Shown: in pieces, positions 34,800 through 44,071 of the stretch
How positions within the stretch are numbered: the stretch's first letter is position 1
How the letters are laid out: each line of letters begins with the position of its first letter
Assembly: GCA_963742105.1 (NCBI GenBank)
Contig: CAVUKN010000007.1
Span: 1,116,001-1,180,000 of the forward strand
DNA: 64,000 nucleotides
From: Gp6-AA40 sp963742105
GTDB taxonomy: Bacteria; Acidobacteriota; Vicinamibacteria; Vicinamibacterales; UBA2999
Direction: 5' to 3'
Position numbers and translations under genes: made by a program
Notes under the pieces: model-generated
Told to the model about the DNA's origin: nothing
What the model saw: only the letters and a program-made list of their open reading frames with translations
The model's database searches: none

Positions 34800-36211
34800 T
34801 CAGTTCGACCACGCGGGCGTCACGTTGTTGCCAGTGGTCGTGATCTGGCGGACGTCGCGGCCATCGCGGGTCATGGTGTAAATCTGAGAGCCGCCCTTGC
34901 GGGTCGACATGAAGGCGATGTGCCGTCCGTTCGGCGAATACGACGGGCTCTCGTTGCTGCCTTCGCCGATACGTCAACTGACGCGTCTCGCCGGTCGACA
35001 GATCGAAGACCTTGATGTCGTAACCGGCGCCCGTCCGTGCCGCAAACGCAATCTCGTTGTAGGGCGCTGGCGACCAGGTCGCTCGGTCGGCGTTGCTCTC
35101 GGACGAGATCTTCCGCAGCCCCGAGCCGTCGGTCGACGACATGATGTAGATCTGCGGCGTCCCGCTGCGGTCGGACGTGAAGGCGATCTGCGCGCCGTTC
35201 GGTGACCACGTCGGCACGGCGTCGGCGGCCGGGTGATTGGTCAGCCGGCGAAGCCCGGAGCCGTCCACATTCATGACGTAGATTTCGTTGTTGCTGTCGG
35301 TCCGGTTGGAGGCGAACGCAATGCGTGTCCCATCGGGGGAGAACACCGGCTGCATGTTCGACTCGCTGCGTCCCTTGGTCGGGTTGTCGAGGATGCCCTG
35401 AAAGATCCGAGAGATATAGATGTCGATGCCGCCACCGGTGGCAACCTTGCGCCAGGACGAATACGCGATGGCGCGGCCGTCTGGTGACCATGACGGGCCC
35501 GCATTCAGCTCGTTGCCAAGGGTGATGCGTCGCTGGTTGGCGCCGTCATAGTCCGCAATCCAGACTTCTTTCGACTCACGATTCTGCTGACCGGTGCCGC
35601 GTACGCGCTGTCGTTCGCGATCGGAGATGAACGCCAGTTTGGTGCGCGCCACGCCGCGAAGGTTCCGCTGCTGCTTGTAGATGTCGTCGGCGGCATTGTG
35701 GGCGAAGTTGCGCGGGAACTGATCGGTTCCGCTGTATTCACTGCCGAACACCTGCCGTTTGGTCCGCGCGTTGTAGAGCCGTACCTGGACCTTGATGTCC
35801 TTGCCGGTCTTCTGCACGGTCCCGAAAATCACCCCGTCGACGTTCAGTTCACGCCACGCGTCGAACGGAATCTGCTCCGGGGTCCGGGCGGCCGGAATGG
35901 ACGCATAGATATCGCGCGGAATCATGTCGACTTCGCGCTCGTAGGCGAGGTCGTCCCAGAGCACCTGCGCGAGCAGCTTGGCAACGTCCGCGGCATCGGG
36001 AGAGAGGGCCACGAAGTCAGGCACCGCGTAGTGCGGGACGCTGCCCCCGCCCGACGTAATTACCAGCTCGACGTCCGACGGTTGCTGAGTTGACTGGGTC
36101 GGCGCCGGCGCCTGCTGCCGCGCCGTGACAGTTACTCCTGTCACGAGGGCCACGACGACCAGCAGCTTCCATCGGGCGGCGCCGAGAACGCGATGTGTGA
36201 TGTTTGATCAT
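34800..36211 (-). CDS. tolB: Tol-Pal translocation protein TolB (two shifts)
   Basis: TolB is the periplasmic propeller that binds Pal. The N-domain (DVELVITSGGG.., VPDFVALSPDAAD) is followed by six WD40-like beta-blades with repeats such as PSWSPDGRAIAYSS, PVFSPDGTRIAFASN and PTWSPNGAQIAFTSD. Near 34972 the frame shifts, and the proper end RIGEGSNESPSYSPNGRH..TPAWSN is read to a stop at 34800. A second shift near 36170 separates the start MIKHHTSRSRRR from the signal-peptide core WKLLVVVALVTGVTV. The joined length is about 470 residues. Confidence 0.82.
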
Positions 36212-36221
36212 GAATCCACCG

Positions 36222-36961
36222 TCAGTAGTCGAACCGCAGATGCACCGTCAGCGACGGGTTGGGGTAGAGGCTCGGCAGCGGCTGCAGCTTCGCCGTCGCC
36301 TGCAGAGCGTGCTGCGACTCGCTGTCGAGCACGCCGAACCCGCTTGGCCGCTCCAACTGGACTCTGCTCGATCGTCCCGTCCCGCCGAATCGTGAACTTC
36401 ATCACGTTCGAGCCGACGACGCTCTGCTGGTTGTTCCACTTCGCCCTGATCGCTTCGACCATCAGTTCCAGGTACTCCTTGCAGCAGAAATCGACTGCGT
36501 CAACCTGCACGCCTCCCAGACCACGGCCGCCGCTCGTGCTCATCCCGAATCCCTGACCGCGAACCCTGGACGGCGCCGGCGCGGTATTCGCCGTCGGCTG
36601 TGACTCGGTGGGAGGAGCCGGTTTGGCTTTCTCGAGCCGGGTCTTCGCCTTGGGATCCGGGATTGTCATCTCCGGACGTTCCTTCGGCGGCGCCACGACT
36701 GGACGCTTTTCCTCGAGGGGCGGGACCGGCTGGCCTGATCGGCTGCGCTCCGGCCTGCGTCATGCCCTCGGTCTTCGGACCCTCACTCCCGCTCAGGCTG
36801 ATCGACATGATGGCGCGCGGCGGGTCGTTGCGCACGCCGGGCGAGAACATCAGTCCGACAATCATCGCCGCGTGCAGCCCGAGCGACCACACCACCATCT
36901 TGTTCAGCCCGTCATGGCTGCGCGATCGCGAGACGATGATGTCGGTAACGCTCTCGGTCAT
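36222..36961 (-). CDS. tolA: TolA/TonB-like energy transducer (two shifts)
   Basis: This protein links the inner-membrane TolQR motor to TolB/Pal. It has a short cytoplasmic N-terminus, one transmembrane helix (MVVWSLGLHAAMIVGLMF, about 22-39), a Pro/Lys/Glu-rich spacer and a TonB_C domain (CKEYLELMVEAIRAKWNNQQ, FTIRRDGTIE), ending LTVHLRFDY. Two cysteines (VDFCCKEY) sit at the domain boundary. Frame changes are near 36735 (in the spacer) and near 36350 (within the domain). The joined length is about 246 residues, short compared with E. coli TolA (421). Confidence 0.72.
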
Positions 36962-36996
36962 TCAGTGATCCAGGCTGCCCGATTAGAAACCCGGAC

Positions 36997-37463
<467 letters not shown>

Positions 37464-37472
37464 GTCAGGCTC

Positions 37473-38231
37473 CTACGTGAAGTTCCGCTCGGCGATGTTC
37501 AGGAACTCGAGCGAGAAATCGTCCATCTGCGCTGCGAAACCCTTCACCTGCGTGGTGAAGTGGTTGTAGAAGAGCACCGCAGGGATCGCTGCGAACAGGC
37601 CGAGCGCGGTGGCGATAAGCGCCTCCGAGATGCCCGGGCCGACGGTTGCGAGGTTGGTGGCTCCTGACGCGCCGATCTTCAGGAACGCGTTCATGATCCC
37701 CCACACTGTTCCGAACAGGCCGATGAACGGTGCCACGCTCGCGATGGTTGCCAGAAAGGTCACACGTTTCTCCAGCTTGCCGAGCTCGACGGTCGATGCG
37801 CGCAGCAACGCGCGATCGACGGCGGGCAGGCTCTTCAAGGTTGGACGAGCGGCGGGCACCGCCGGATTGGCGGGCGCGGCTGCACCAGTCAGGCGGAACT
37901 GCGCGTTGAGCTCCGCATACCCGGCCTGGAATACGCCGACCAGGGGACTCGCCGGCAGCGAGGGACAGACGGCCTGGACCTCTGAGAACTTCGCGCTACG
38001 CCGGAAGACGTCGAGAAACGTCGTGCTCTGTCGGGCCACCTGGCGGTAGGACAGCGCCTTGACGACGATGATGGCCCAGGAGACGACGGAAAGCAGGAGC
38101 AGAATCGCGAGAACGATCCGATTGACGGGCCCGGTGTTCGAGATGATGTCGACTACATTGCCCGTTTCGGCCAGAGGGGCAGCGCCCTCCTGCACCTGTA
38201 GTGCAAGGACGAGGGTGCCAAGCGTGTACAA
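37473..38231 (-). CDS. tolQ: TolQ/ExbB proton channel subunit
   Basis: TolQ forms the pentameric proton channel of the Tol motor. The 252-residue protein has three transmembrane segments: one at about 38-58 (VNRIVLAILLLLSVVSWAII), and two near 168-190 and 205-230 (TFLATIASVAPFIGLFGTVWGIMNAF; EALIATALGLFAAIPAVLFYNHF), with the conserved Thr and Pro residues of the channel. It is unbroken and opens the minus-strand order tolQ-tolR-tolA-tolB-pal-cpoB. The start is TTG at 38231, as no nearer ATG is in frame. Confidence 0.9.
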   Translation of the reverse strand: MYTLGTLVLALQVQEGAAPLAETGNVVDIISNTGPVNRIVLAILLLLSVVSWAIIVVKALSYRQVARQSTTFLDVFRRSAKFSEVQAVCPSLPASPLVGVFQAGYAELNAQFRLTGAAAPANPAVPAARPTLKSLPAVDRALLRASTVELGKLEKRVTFLATIASVAPFIGLFGTVWGIMNAFLKIGASGATNLATVGPGISEALIATALGLFAAIPAVLFYNHFTTQVKGFAAQMDDFSLEFLNIAERNFT

Positions 38232-38341
38232 CGAAGCCTCCGATACATCGGCAGCGCGCTGCTGGGATCAGCGCAGACACGGCAGGGTAGCATGCGGCCG
38301 GATCGCTGTCAAAAGTCTGATAGCATGGAAGTTCCGCCTCC

Positions 38342-40065
38342 ATGCTTCGCTTCCTCCGCATCCGCAACCTGGCGGTGATCGACGCCGTGGAGGTCGAGTT
38401 CGAATCGGGCTTCAATGTCCTGACCGGCGAGACCGGCGCCGGCAAGTCCATCCTGGTCGAGGCCGTCGGCCTGCTGCTGGGTGGGCGCGCGTCCTCGGAA
38501 CTCGTGCGGACGGGCGAAGCGCAAGCCACGATCGAGGCGATCTTCGAGGCGGCGGACGCACTCCGAACTGATCGTCCGTCGCGAGATCAGCGCGCAGGGG
38601 CGAAGCCGCTCGTTCATCAACGGCGCGCTGGCCACGGCGGCAGCGCTGCGCGACCTTTCCGATCGGCTCGTCGAACTGCACGGGCAGCACGAACACCAGG
38701 CACTGCTGGATCCGCTGACTCATCTCCCGCTCCTCGACGCGCTTCGCGCGACACGACGACTTGGTCGACCAGGTTCGCAGCGCGTGGACCGAGGTGCGCA
38801 GCCTGCGCGAGCAACTCGATCGCTCGCGAATGGACAGGCGGGAGAAGGCCGCGCGCCTGGAGCTGATCGCGTTTCAGCTGGGTGAAATCGAAAAGGCAGC
38901 GCCGCGGGCGGGTGAAGACGAAGAGCTTGCGGCGGCCAAGCAGGTACTCGCCAGCGCTGATCGGATTCAGCGTCTGTGTGAAGAAAGCTACGCCACGCTC
39001 TACGACAGCGACCAGGCGGTCCTCGCGTCCCTCGGCGGCGTATGGAAACGGGTCGCCGAACTCGCGACGATCGATCCGCAGTTCTCCTCATACGCGGACG
39101 CACGCGACAGCATCAAGTCGCAGCTGGAGGATCTCGCGTTCTTCCTGCGGCGTTACGCGGACGACGTGGATGCCTCGCCTGGACGCCTCCAGCAGGTCGA
39201 AGATCGCCTCGCCGTCCTCGAACGACTCAAGCGGAAGTACGGACCGACGCTGGACGAGGTGATCGCAGCAGGGGAGAGACTGGCCCGTGAACGAGCGTTG
39301 CTGAGCGGCGACAGTGATCGGGCCGAGGATCTGCAGAGAGCGCTCGCCGCGGCTTCGGAGCGCTTCCTTGGAATTGCGCGAGAGCTGTCCTCTCGGCGAC
39401 GGCGGCACGCCGACGTGCTGGCGCGCAACCTGGAAGCGCTGCTCGCGGAGCTCGCGATGGCGCAGGACTACGTTCGAGGTCCGGTTCAACGACGGCGAGC
39501 TCCCGCCGGAAGGCGTGGAGTGAAAACGGGATCGATCGAGGCGGAGTTCTACATTTCCCCGAACGTCGGTGAGACGCCGCGGCCGCTCGCCCGTATCGTG
39601 TCCGGCGGCGAACTGTCACGGGTCATGCTGGCGTTGAAGACGATCGGGTTCGTGCCGACTCCGGGAGCCGGCTCCGGGCGTCGTCCACGTCCGCTGCTGG
39701 AGTCGAAGACGTTGATCTTCGACGAGGTGGACGCCGGGATCGGCGGGCGAGTCGCAGACGTGGTCGGCGCCAAGCTCCAGGAGCTGGGGGAACAGTTCCA
39801 GGTGCTCTGCATCACCCACCTGCCGCAGATCGCCGCACGGGCATCAACGCAGTTTCTGATCGAGAAGTCGATCACTGGACATCGGACGGTGACCCGCGTG
39901 ACTCGGCTCGACATGGACGCGCGTGTGGAGGAGCTCGCACGGATGATTGCCGGCACGAGCGTGACTGACGCAGTGCGAGCAAGTGCCCGCGACCTGCTCC
40001 ACAGCGCAAGGGCGAAAGGTAAACAGAAGGCGAAAGGCGAAAGCGAAAGTCGGCGACGTGGCTAA
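38342..40065 (+). CDS. recN: DNA repair protein RecN (about four shifts)
   Basis: RecN is an SMC-like ATPase of double-strand break repair. The N-terminus MLRFLRIRNLAVIDAV with Walker A GETGAGKS, the coiled-coil middle, and the C-terminal signature RIVSGGELSRVMLALK with Walker B LIFDEVDAGIGGR are all seen. Segments switch frame near 38565, 38750, 39465 and 39520 (for example FEVRFNDGELPPEGVE lies between two shifts). The sum is about 574 residues, the family's usual length. It is followed by miaB, which overlaps its stop by eight bases. Confidence 0.8.
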
Positions 40066-41431
40066 GAAATATCGCATCGAAACCTTCGGCTGTCAGATGA
40101 ACGTCCACGACTCCGAACGCATGGCGGGCCTGCTCGACCGAGCCGGCTACGAGGCGACGGACACCGACAGGGACGCCGACGTGATTGTGATCAATACCTG
40201 CAGCGTGCGCGAGCACGCGGAGGAAAAGCTCTATACACGACTCGGTGAACTACGTGTCATGAACCAGGAGAGCGGCCGTCGACCGGTCGTCGCAGTTGCC
40301 GGCTGTGTCGCGCAACAAGAGGGTGACGCGTTGCTACGGAAGACCAACGGCTACATGATCGATGTCGTCGTCGGCACGCAGCGCTTGAAGATGCTGCCGC
40401 AGCTGGTCGCGAACGCGACTCCGGCGTCTCACGCGTCCGTCGATGTCGGCGCCTTCGACGATGTGACGTTTCCCGTCGGCGTGACACGCCGCGGCGACGC
40501 CGTTCGCGCCTACGTGACCATCATCGAGGGGTGCAACGATCACTGCGCGTTCTGCGTGGTGCCGTACACCCGCGGCCACGAGCGGATGCGACCGCAAGCC
40601 GACATTCTCGACGACGTCCGTGAGGCGGTCGCGTCCGGGCGACCTGAAGTTCAGCTGCTCGGTCAGATCGTCAACCATTATCAGGCTCCCGACGACCCCT
40701 CGTACGATTTCGCGCAGCTGCTGGCCGACGTCAACGACGTGCCAGGCGTCGAGCGTATTCGCTTTGCGAGCCCCCATCCACGGCACACCGGCAAGCGGCT
40801 CATCGAGGCGGTCCGGGATCTGCCGAAGGTCTGCAAGCATCTGCATCTGCCGGTGCAATCCGGGTCGACCCGGATCCTCAAGGCGATGCGGCGGCGTCAT
40901 ACCCGAGAGGAGTATCTTGACCTCGTGGCGGGGATTCGCGAATCGATCCCTGGGGTCACGCTGTCGACCGATATGATCGTCGGCTTTCCGGGAGAGACCT
41001 CCGCTGATTTCGCGGACACGCTGTCGCTGACGACGGCGGCCCGTTACCACAGCATGTTTTCCTTCAAGTACTCTGTCCGCCCGAACACGCTCGCATCGAA
41101 GCGGATGCCGGACGACGTCCCAGAACTGGAAAAGACGCGACGCATCGTCGAACTGCAAGCGTTGCAGCGCGAGATCCAGACGCGGCTCCACGAGACAGCT
41201 GTAGGCACAGTGGTTGACGTTCTGGTGGACTCGGCAAGCCGCCGTGAGGCGGGCGAGTTGTCTGGACGCACCTCGGGAAATATCGTGGTCAACTTCGACC
41301 TGCCAACCGATACTCTTCAGTGCGAGCCTGCGGCCGCGGCGGGCTCGGGATGGATTGGGCGGACAGTTCCTGTCAGAATTCTTCGAGCCGGGCCTCACAG
41401 CCTGCGCGGCGAGCTGTTACCGGGCGCGTAG
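40058..41431 (+). CDS. miaB: tRNA-2-methylthio-N6-dimethylallyladenosine synthase MiaB
   Basis: MiaB methylthiolates i6A37 of tRNAs with a radical-SAM mechanism. The 457-residue protein has the N-terminal cluster cysteines (Cys12, Cys48, Cys83), the radical-SAM triad CNDHCAFC (159-166), the MTTase body and a C-terminal TRAM domain. It has no frameshift. The start is GTG at 40058, within the end of recN; an upstream ATG would only add recN-derived residues. The sequence matches MiaB better than MtaB or RimO because of the TFGCQMN opening. Confidence 0.93.
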   Translation: MAKKYRIETFGCQMNVHDSERMAGLLDRAGYEATDTDRDADVIVINTCSVREHAEEKLYTRLGELRVMNQESGRRPVVAVAGCVAQQEGDALLRKTNGYMIDVVVGTQRLKMLPQLVANATPASHASVDVGAFDDVTFPVGVTRRGDAVRAYVTIIEGCNDHCAFCVVPYTRGHERMRPQADILDDVREAVASGRPEVQLLGQIVNHYQAPDDPSYDFAQLLADVNDVPGVERIRFASPHPRHTGKRLIEAVRDLPKVCKHLHLPVQSGSTRILKAMRRRHTREEYLDLVAGIRESIPGVTLSTDMIVGFPGETSADFADTLSLTTAARYHSMFSFKYSVRPNTLASKRMPDDVPELEKTRRIVELQALQREIQTRLHETAVGTVVDVLVDSASRREAGELSGRTSGNIVVNFDLPTDTLQCEPAAAAGSGWIGRTVPVRILRAGPHSLRGELLPGA

Positions 41432-41462
41432 CTGGGGAACCGTTTCTGCGAGTGAGCACGCC

Positions 41463-41948
41463 ATGCTTATCGAGATGATGATCAAGGGGTTGATGGTCGA
41501 TCCGATCACGAATACGCCGATCGTGATCCTCAAGGACAAGGATGGTGATCGGGTTTTGCCGATCTGGGTCGGGGTCTTCGAAGCGAACGCGATTGCCCTG
41601 CAGATCGAGAACGTGTCGACGCCGCGACCGATGACCCACGATCTGCTGCGGAACATCATCACCGACCTCGACGGCCGCGTCGATCGCATCGTCGTCAGCG
41701 ACCTAAAGGACAACACGTTCTTCGCGCTTATTCACCTCACCGTCAAAGGTGAGGGCATCGCGGTCGATGCGCGGCCGAGCGATGCCATCGCGCTCGCCCT
41801 CCGCACGCGGGCGCCGATCCTGGTGGAGGAGTCGGTAATCGACAACGCCAAGACAGTCGATTTCGGATCAGAGCGCCTGGACAACGACAAAGTCCAGAAA
41901 TGGCTCGAAAGCCTGGATCCCGCCGAACTCCCCAAGTACAAGATGTAA
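41463..41948 (+). CDS. Bifunctional nuclease family protein (DUF151)
   Basis: A 161-residue protein of the DUF151/BFN family, described in plants as nucleases and widespread in bacteria with uncertain roles. The family core is complete: ILKDKDGDRVLPIWVGVFEANAI, PRPMTHDLLRNIITDL, FFALIHL and DARPSDAIALALR. ATG at 41463 is chosen over upstream frames that run through the miaB end. It lies 32 bases after miaB and just before the parAB palindrome, with no frameshift. Confidence 0.88.
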   Translation: MLIEMMIKGLMVDPITNTPIVILKDKDGDRVLPIWVGVFEANAIALQIENVSTPRPMTHDLLRNIITDLDGRVDRIVVSDLKDNTFFALIHLTVKGEGIAVDARPSDAIALALRTRAPILVEESVIDNAKTVDFGSERLDNDKVQKWLESLDPAELPKYKM

Positions 41949-41966
41949 TGTCGGCCGGCCGACATT
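41947..41966. promoter_or_regulatory. 20-bp perfect palindrome upstream of parA (candidate parS)
   Basis: AATGTCGGCCGGCCGACATT is a perfect palindrome, overlapping the DUF151 stop codon and 99 bases before the parA start. Its 16-bp core TGTCGGCCGGCCGACA recurs at 43773, just after parB. A half-site (TCGGCCGGC) follows at 41971. It keeps the TGT...ACA ends of known chromosomal parS sites but differs in the middle. Confidence 0.6.
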
Positions 41967-42006
41967 GTGCTCGGCCGGCGAAGCTTTCCACAAATCTGGT
42001 GGGCGT

Positions 42007-42035
42007 TTGACAGACCTCCACCGCATATCCATAAT
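42007..42035 (+). promoter_or_regulatory. Promoter of parA
   Basis: TTGACA (42007-42012) and CATAAT (42030-42035) are 17 bases apart, a near-consensus promoter. Transcription would begin near 42042, giving a leader of about 22 bases. It lies 40 bases downstream of the palindrome, so a bound Par protein could influence it. Confidence 0.6.
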
Positions 42036-42064
42036 GGGCGCACCGTTTCACATTCCTGCGCCCG

Positions 42065-42835
42065 ATGATCGTTGCCATCGCAAATCAAAAAGGCGGCGTC
42101 GGCAAGACTACGACCGCTGTGAATCTTGCCGCTGCGCTGGCGATGCGCGGCCGCAAGACGCTGCTCATCGACTTGGACCCTCAGGCGAACAGCAGTATTT
42201 CGTTCCTCGACCTTGCGACGGTGGCTCGTAGCACCTTTGATGCGATCTCGGATCCCGCCTGTGAACTCGCCGACATCATCAAGCCGGCGACGGCCGACAA
42301 CCTGTTCATCGCGCCGGCCCGTATCGCGCTCGCCAAGCTCGAGGCGCGGCTCGTCGGCGAACTCGATGCTCACTTCAAGCTGAAGGACAAGATCGACAAG
42401 CTCGGAGATGAGTACGCGCACATCGTCATCGATTGTCCCCCAGCCCTGGGTCTGCTCACGGTCAACGCCTTGGTGGCGGCGACCCATCTCCTGATCCCCA
42501 TTCAGTCGTCCTACTTCGCGTTGGAGGGCACCGACGACCTGCTCGAGACGATCGAGAAGGTGAGGCAGCGGCCGAATCCGGCGCTGCGGATCCTTGGTGT
42601 CGTGATCACGATGCACGACAAGCGCACGGCACTCGGCCGTGACATACGTGAGCAGATTCAGAAGGTGTTCGGCGGCAAGGTCTTCAAGACCGTGATCAGC
42701 AAGAGCGTGCGCCTGGAAGAAAGCCCGGCGTACAAGGAATCGATATTCACGTTTGCGCCTGAATCAACCGGCGCGACCGATTACTACAGCCTGTGTGAGG
42801 AGGTCATCGAGCGTGGCGAAGCGCGGACTGCCTGA
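42065..42835 (+). CDS. parA: ParA-family partition ATPase
   Basis: ParA is a deviant-Walker ATPase that moves ParB-bound DNA along the nucleoid. The 256-residue protein has KGGVGKTTTAVNLAAAL (from residue 9), with both conserved Lys residues of the deviant Walker A motif, the Walker A' motif LLIDLDPQANSS and IVIDCPPALG. It has no N-terminal DNA-binding extension, so it is the short, chromosomal type (Soj-like). No frameshift is seen. parB overlaps its end by 23 bases. Confidence 0.93.
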   Translation: MIVAIANQKGGVGKTTTAVNLAAALAMRGRKTLLIDLDPQANSSISFLDLATVARSTFDAISDPACELADIIKPATADNLFIAPARIALAKLEARLVGELDAHFKLKDKIDKLGDEYAHIVIDCPPALGLLTVNALVAATHLLIPIQSSYFALEGTDDLLETIEKVRQRPNPALRILGVVITMHDKRTALGRDIREQIQKVFGGKVFKTVISKSVRLEESPAYKESIFTFAPESTGATDYYSLCEEVIERGEARTA

Positions 42836-43632
42836 GACGCTGCGGATGCGGCACGACGAGCATTACGTGGACGCGCTGGCCACGTCGGCCGGCGGAGCCG
42901 GTCGGCCGGCTGCTGCCGATTGAGCTGGTGGACCCGAACCCCAGTCAGCCGCGCCAGGTGATGGGCGACCTGTCAGAGTTGATGGCGTCGGTCGCGGAGA
43001 AGGGGATCATCGAGCCGCTCGTGGTCCGGCCCTTCGGCGGACGCTTTCAGATCATCGCTGGCGAACGTCGTTACCACGCCGCAGTTCAGGTTGGCCTGCG
43101 CGAGGTGCCGGTGGTCATCCGTGACGCCGACGACAGGGAAGTCATGGAGATCGCGCTAGTCGAAAATCTCCAGCGGAAAGACCTGACGCCCTTCGAAGAA
43201 TCCGAGGCGCTCCAGCAGTTAGCGCAGCGCTGCGGATACACCCACGAAGACATGGCTCGCAAGCTCGGCAAGTCTCGAACCGCGATCACGGAGTCGCTCT
43301 CGCTGAAGAACATGCCGGAAGAGGTCAGGAATCTTTGTCGGCTCGCCGACATTACGTCAAAGTCGACGCTATTGCAGATCGTCAGGCAGTCGGACCCCGA
43401 GAAGATGTTGGCTCTGGTCGAAAAGCTCGCGGGTCAGGGCGCGACCACCCGACAGGACGTGCGGAAGGAAACCGCGAAGCCGGCTTCTGGCCGTCCCAAG
43501 ACGTTTGTCTTTGCCTTCAAGCCGCCTACGAAGGCGTTCGATTTGCGCTTGAGTTTCAAGAAGTCAAAGGTCGAAAAGACCGAAATTATCGAGGCGCTCG
43601 AGAACATCATTCGCGAGCTGCGCCAGCAATAG
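42813..43632 (+). CDS. parB: ParB/Spo0J-family partition protein (one frameshift)
   Basis: ParB binds centromere-like parS sites and spreads as a CTP-gated clamp. The N-terminus MAKRGLPETLRMRHDEHYVDAL is followed, after a +1 shift near 42895 (an extra G), by VGRLLPIELVDPNPSQPR. Then come the CTPase region IIAGERRYHAAVQVG, the helix-turn-helix LGKSRTAITESLSLKNMP and a Lys-rich C-terminal domain. The reconstituted length is about 272 residues. The recognition helix differs from the usual GxSRSxVxNxLRLL type, in line with the unusual palindromes on both sides of the operon. Confidence 0.82.
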
Positions 43633-43772
43633 TAAGGCTGGCGCCTCGCGCCCCGACTCGTCGGTTGGCCAGCGACTCACGCCGCGTAACCGACAGCAGC
43701 CCGCACCTAACGAATTCGCGAACCTTCACGGCATAACACGCACGAGACGCTCGCCAAGCCACGCCGGCACGC

Positions 43773-43788
43773 TGTCGGCCGGCCGACA
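43773..43788. promoter_or_regulatory. 16-bp palindrome downstream of parB (candidate parS)
   Basis: TGTCGGCCGGCCGACA is identical to the core of the palindrome before parA (41949-41964). It lies 140 bases after the parB stop. The two copies flank the operon in a pattern typical of partition centromeres. Confidence 0.6.
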
Positions 43789-43961
43789 TTATCTGACCTG
43801 TCCGAAGCACGCCCGTAGCGGCCGCCACAGCCGACTTGCGCCATCAGCCGCCGGTCCAGCGCGAGGGCTGGCCAGGGAGTGGAGCGGCGCGGTATGACCC
43901 TCCACCCTTAGGGCGCGCGAGAGGTCGCGACCCTTAGTGGGGCTGAGGACGATCACCCAGG

Positions 43962-43982
43962 CGCGTTAGTTAACATAACGCG
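43962..43982. repeat. Inverted repeat with central GTTAAC
   Basis: CGCGTTA and TAACGCG (7-base arms) enclose GTTAACA in a locally A/T-rich patch. It lies 173 bases after the second palindrome. It could be a protein-binding site or the melting element of an origin; neither is shown. Confidence 0.45.
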
Positions 43983-44071
43983 TATTATGCGACGTCGCAG
44001 GAATGCGGCCGAAATGTGCCCTGTGGATGATCTGTGGAAGCTTCTTGTGGGCATCTGCCCGAACGTCCGCG

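Larger units (their letters stand above)
43633..44071. other. 439-bp non-coding region between parB and a GH57 gene
   Basis: No convincing coding frame is found. It holds the second palindrome (43773-43788), two direct copies of ACCCTTAG (43904-43911 and 43930-43937), a CGCGTTA-N7-TAACGCG inverted repeat (43962-43982) in the most A/T-rich part, and TGTGGATGA (44022-44030), one mismatch from a DnaA box. It lies between the convergent ends of parB and the GH57 gene, so no promoter is needed here. Confidence 0.6.

Noticed and set aside
42884..42912. Two TCGGCCGGC half-sites in the start of parB
   Set aside because: They lie in coding sequence for Ala/Gly/Pro-rich residues and lack the TGT/ACA ends.
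43633..44071. Chromosomal oriC
   Set aside because: Only one near-match DnaA box is in this gap, and no dnaA, dnaN, rpmH or gidA gene is near; kept only as a weak possibility.
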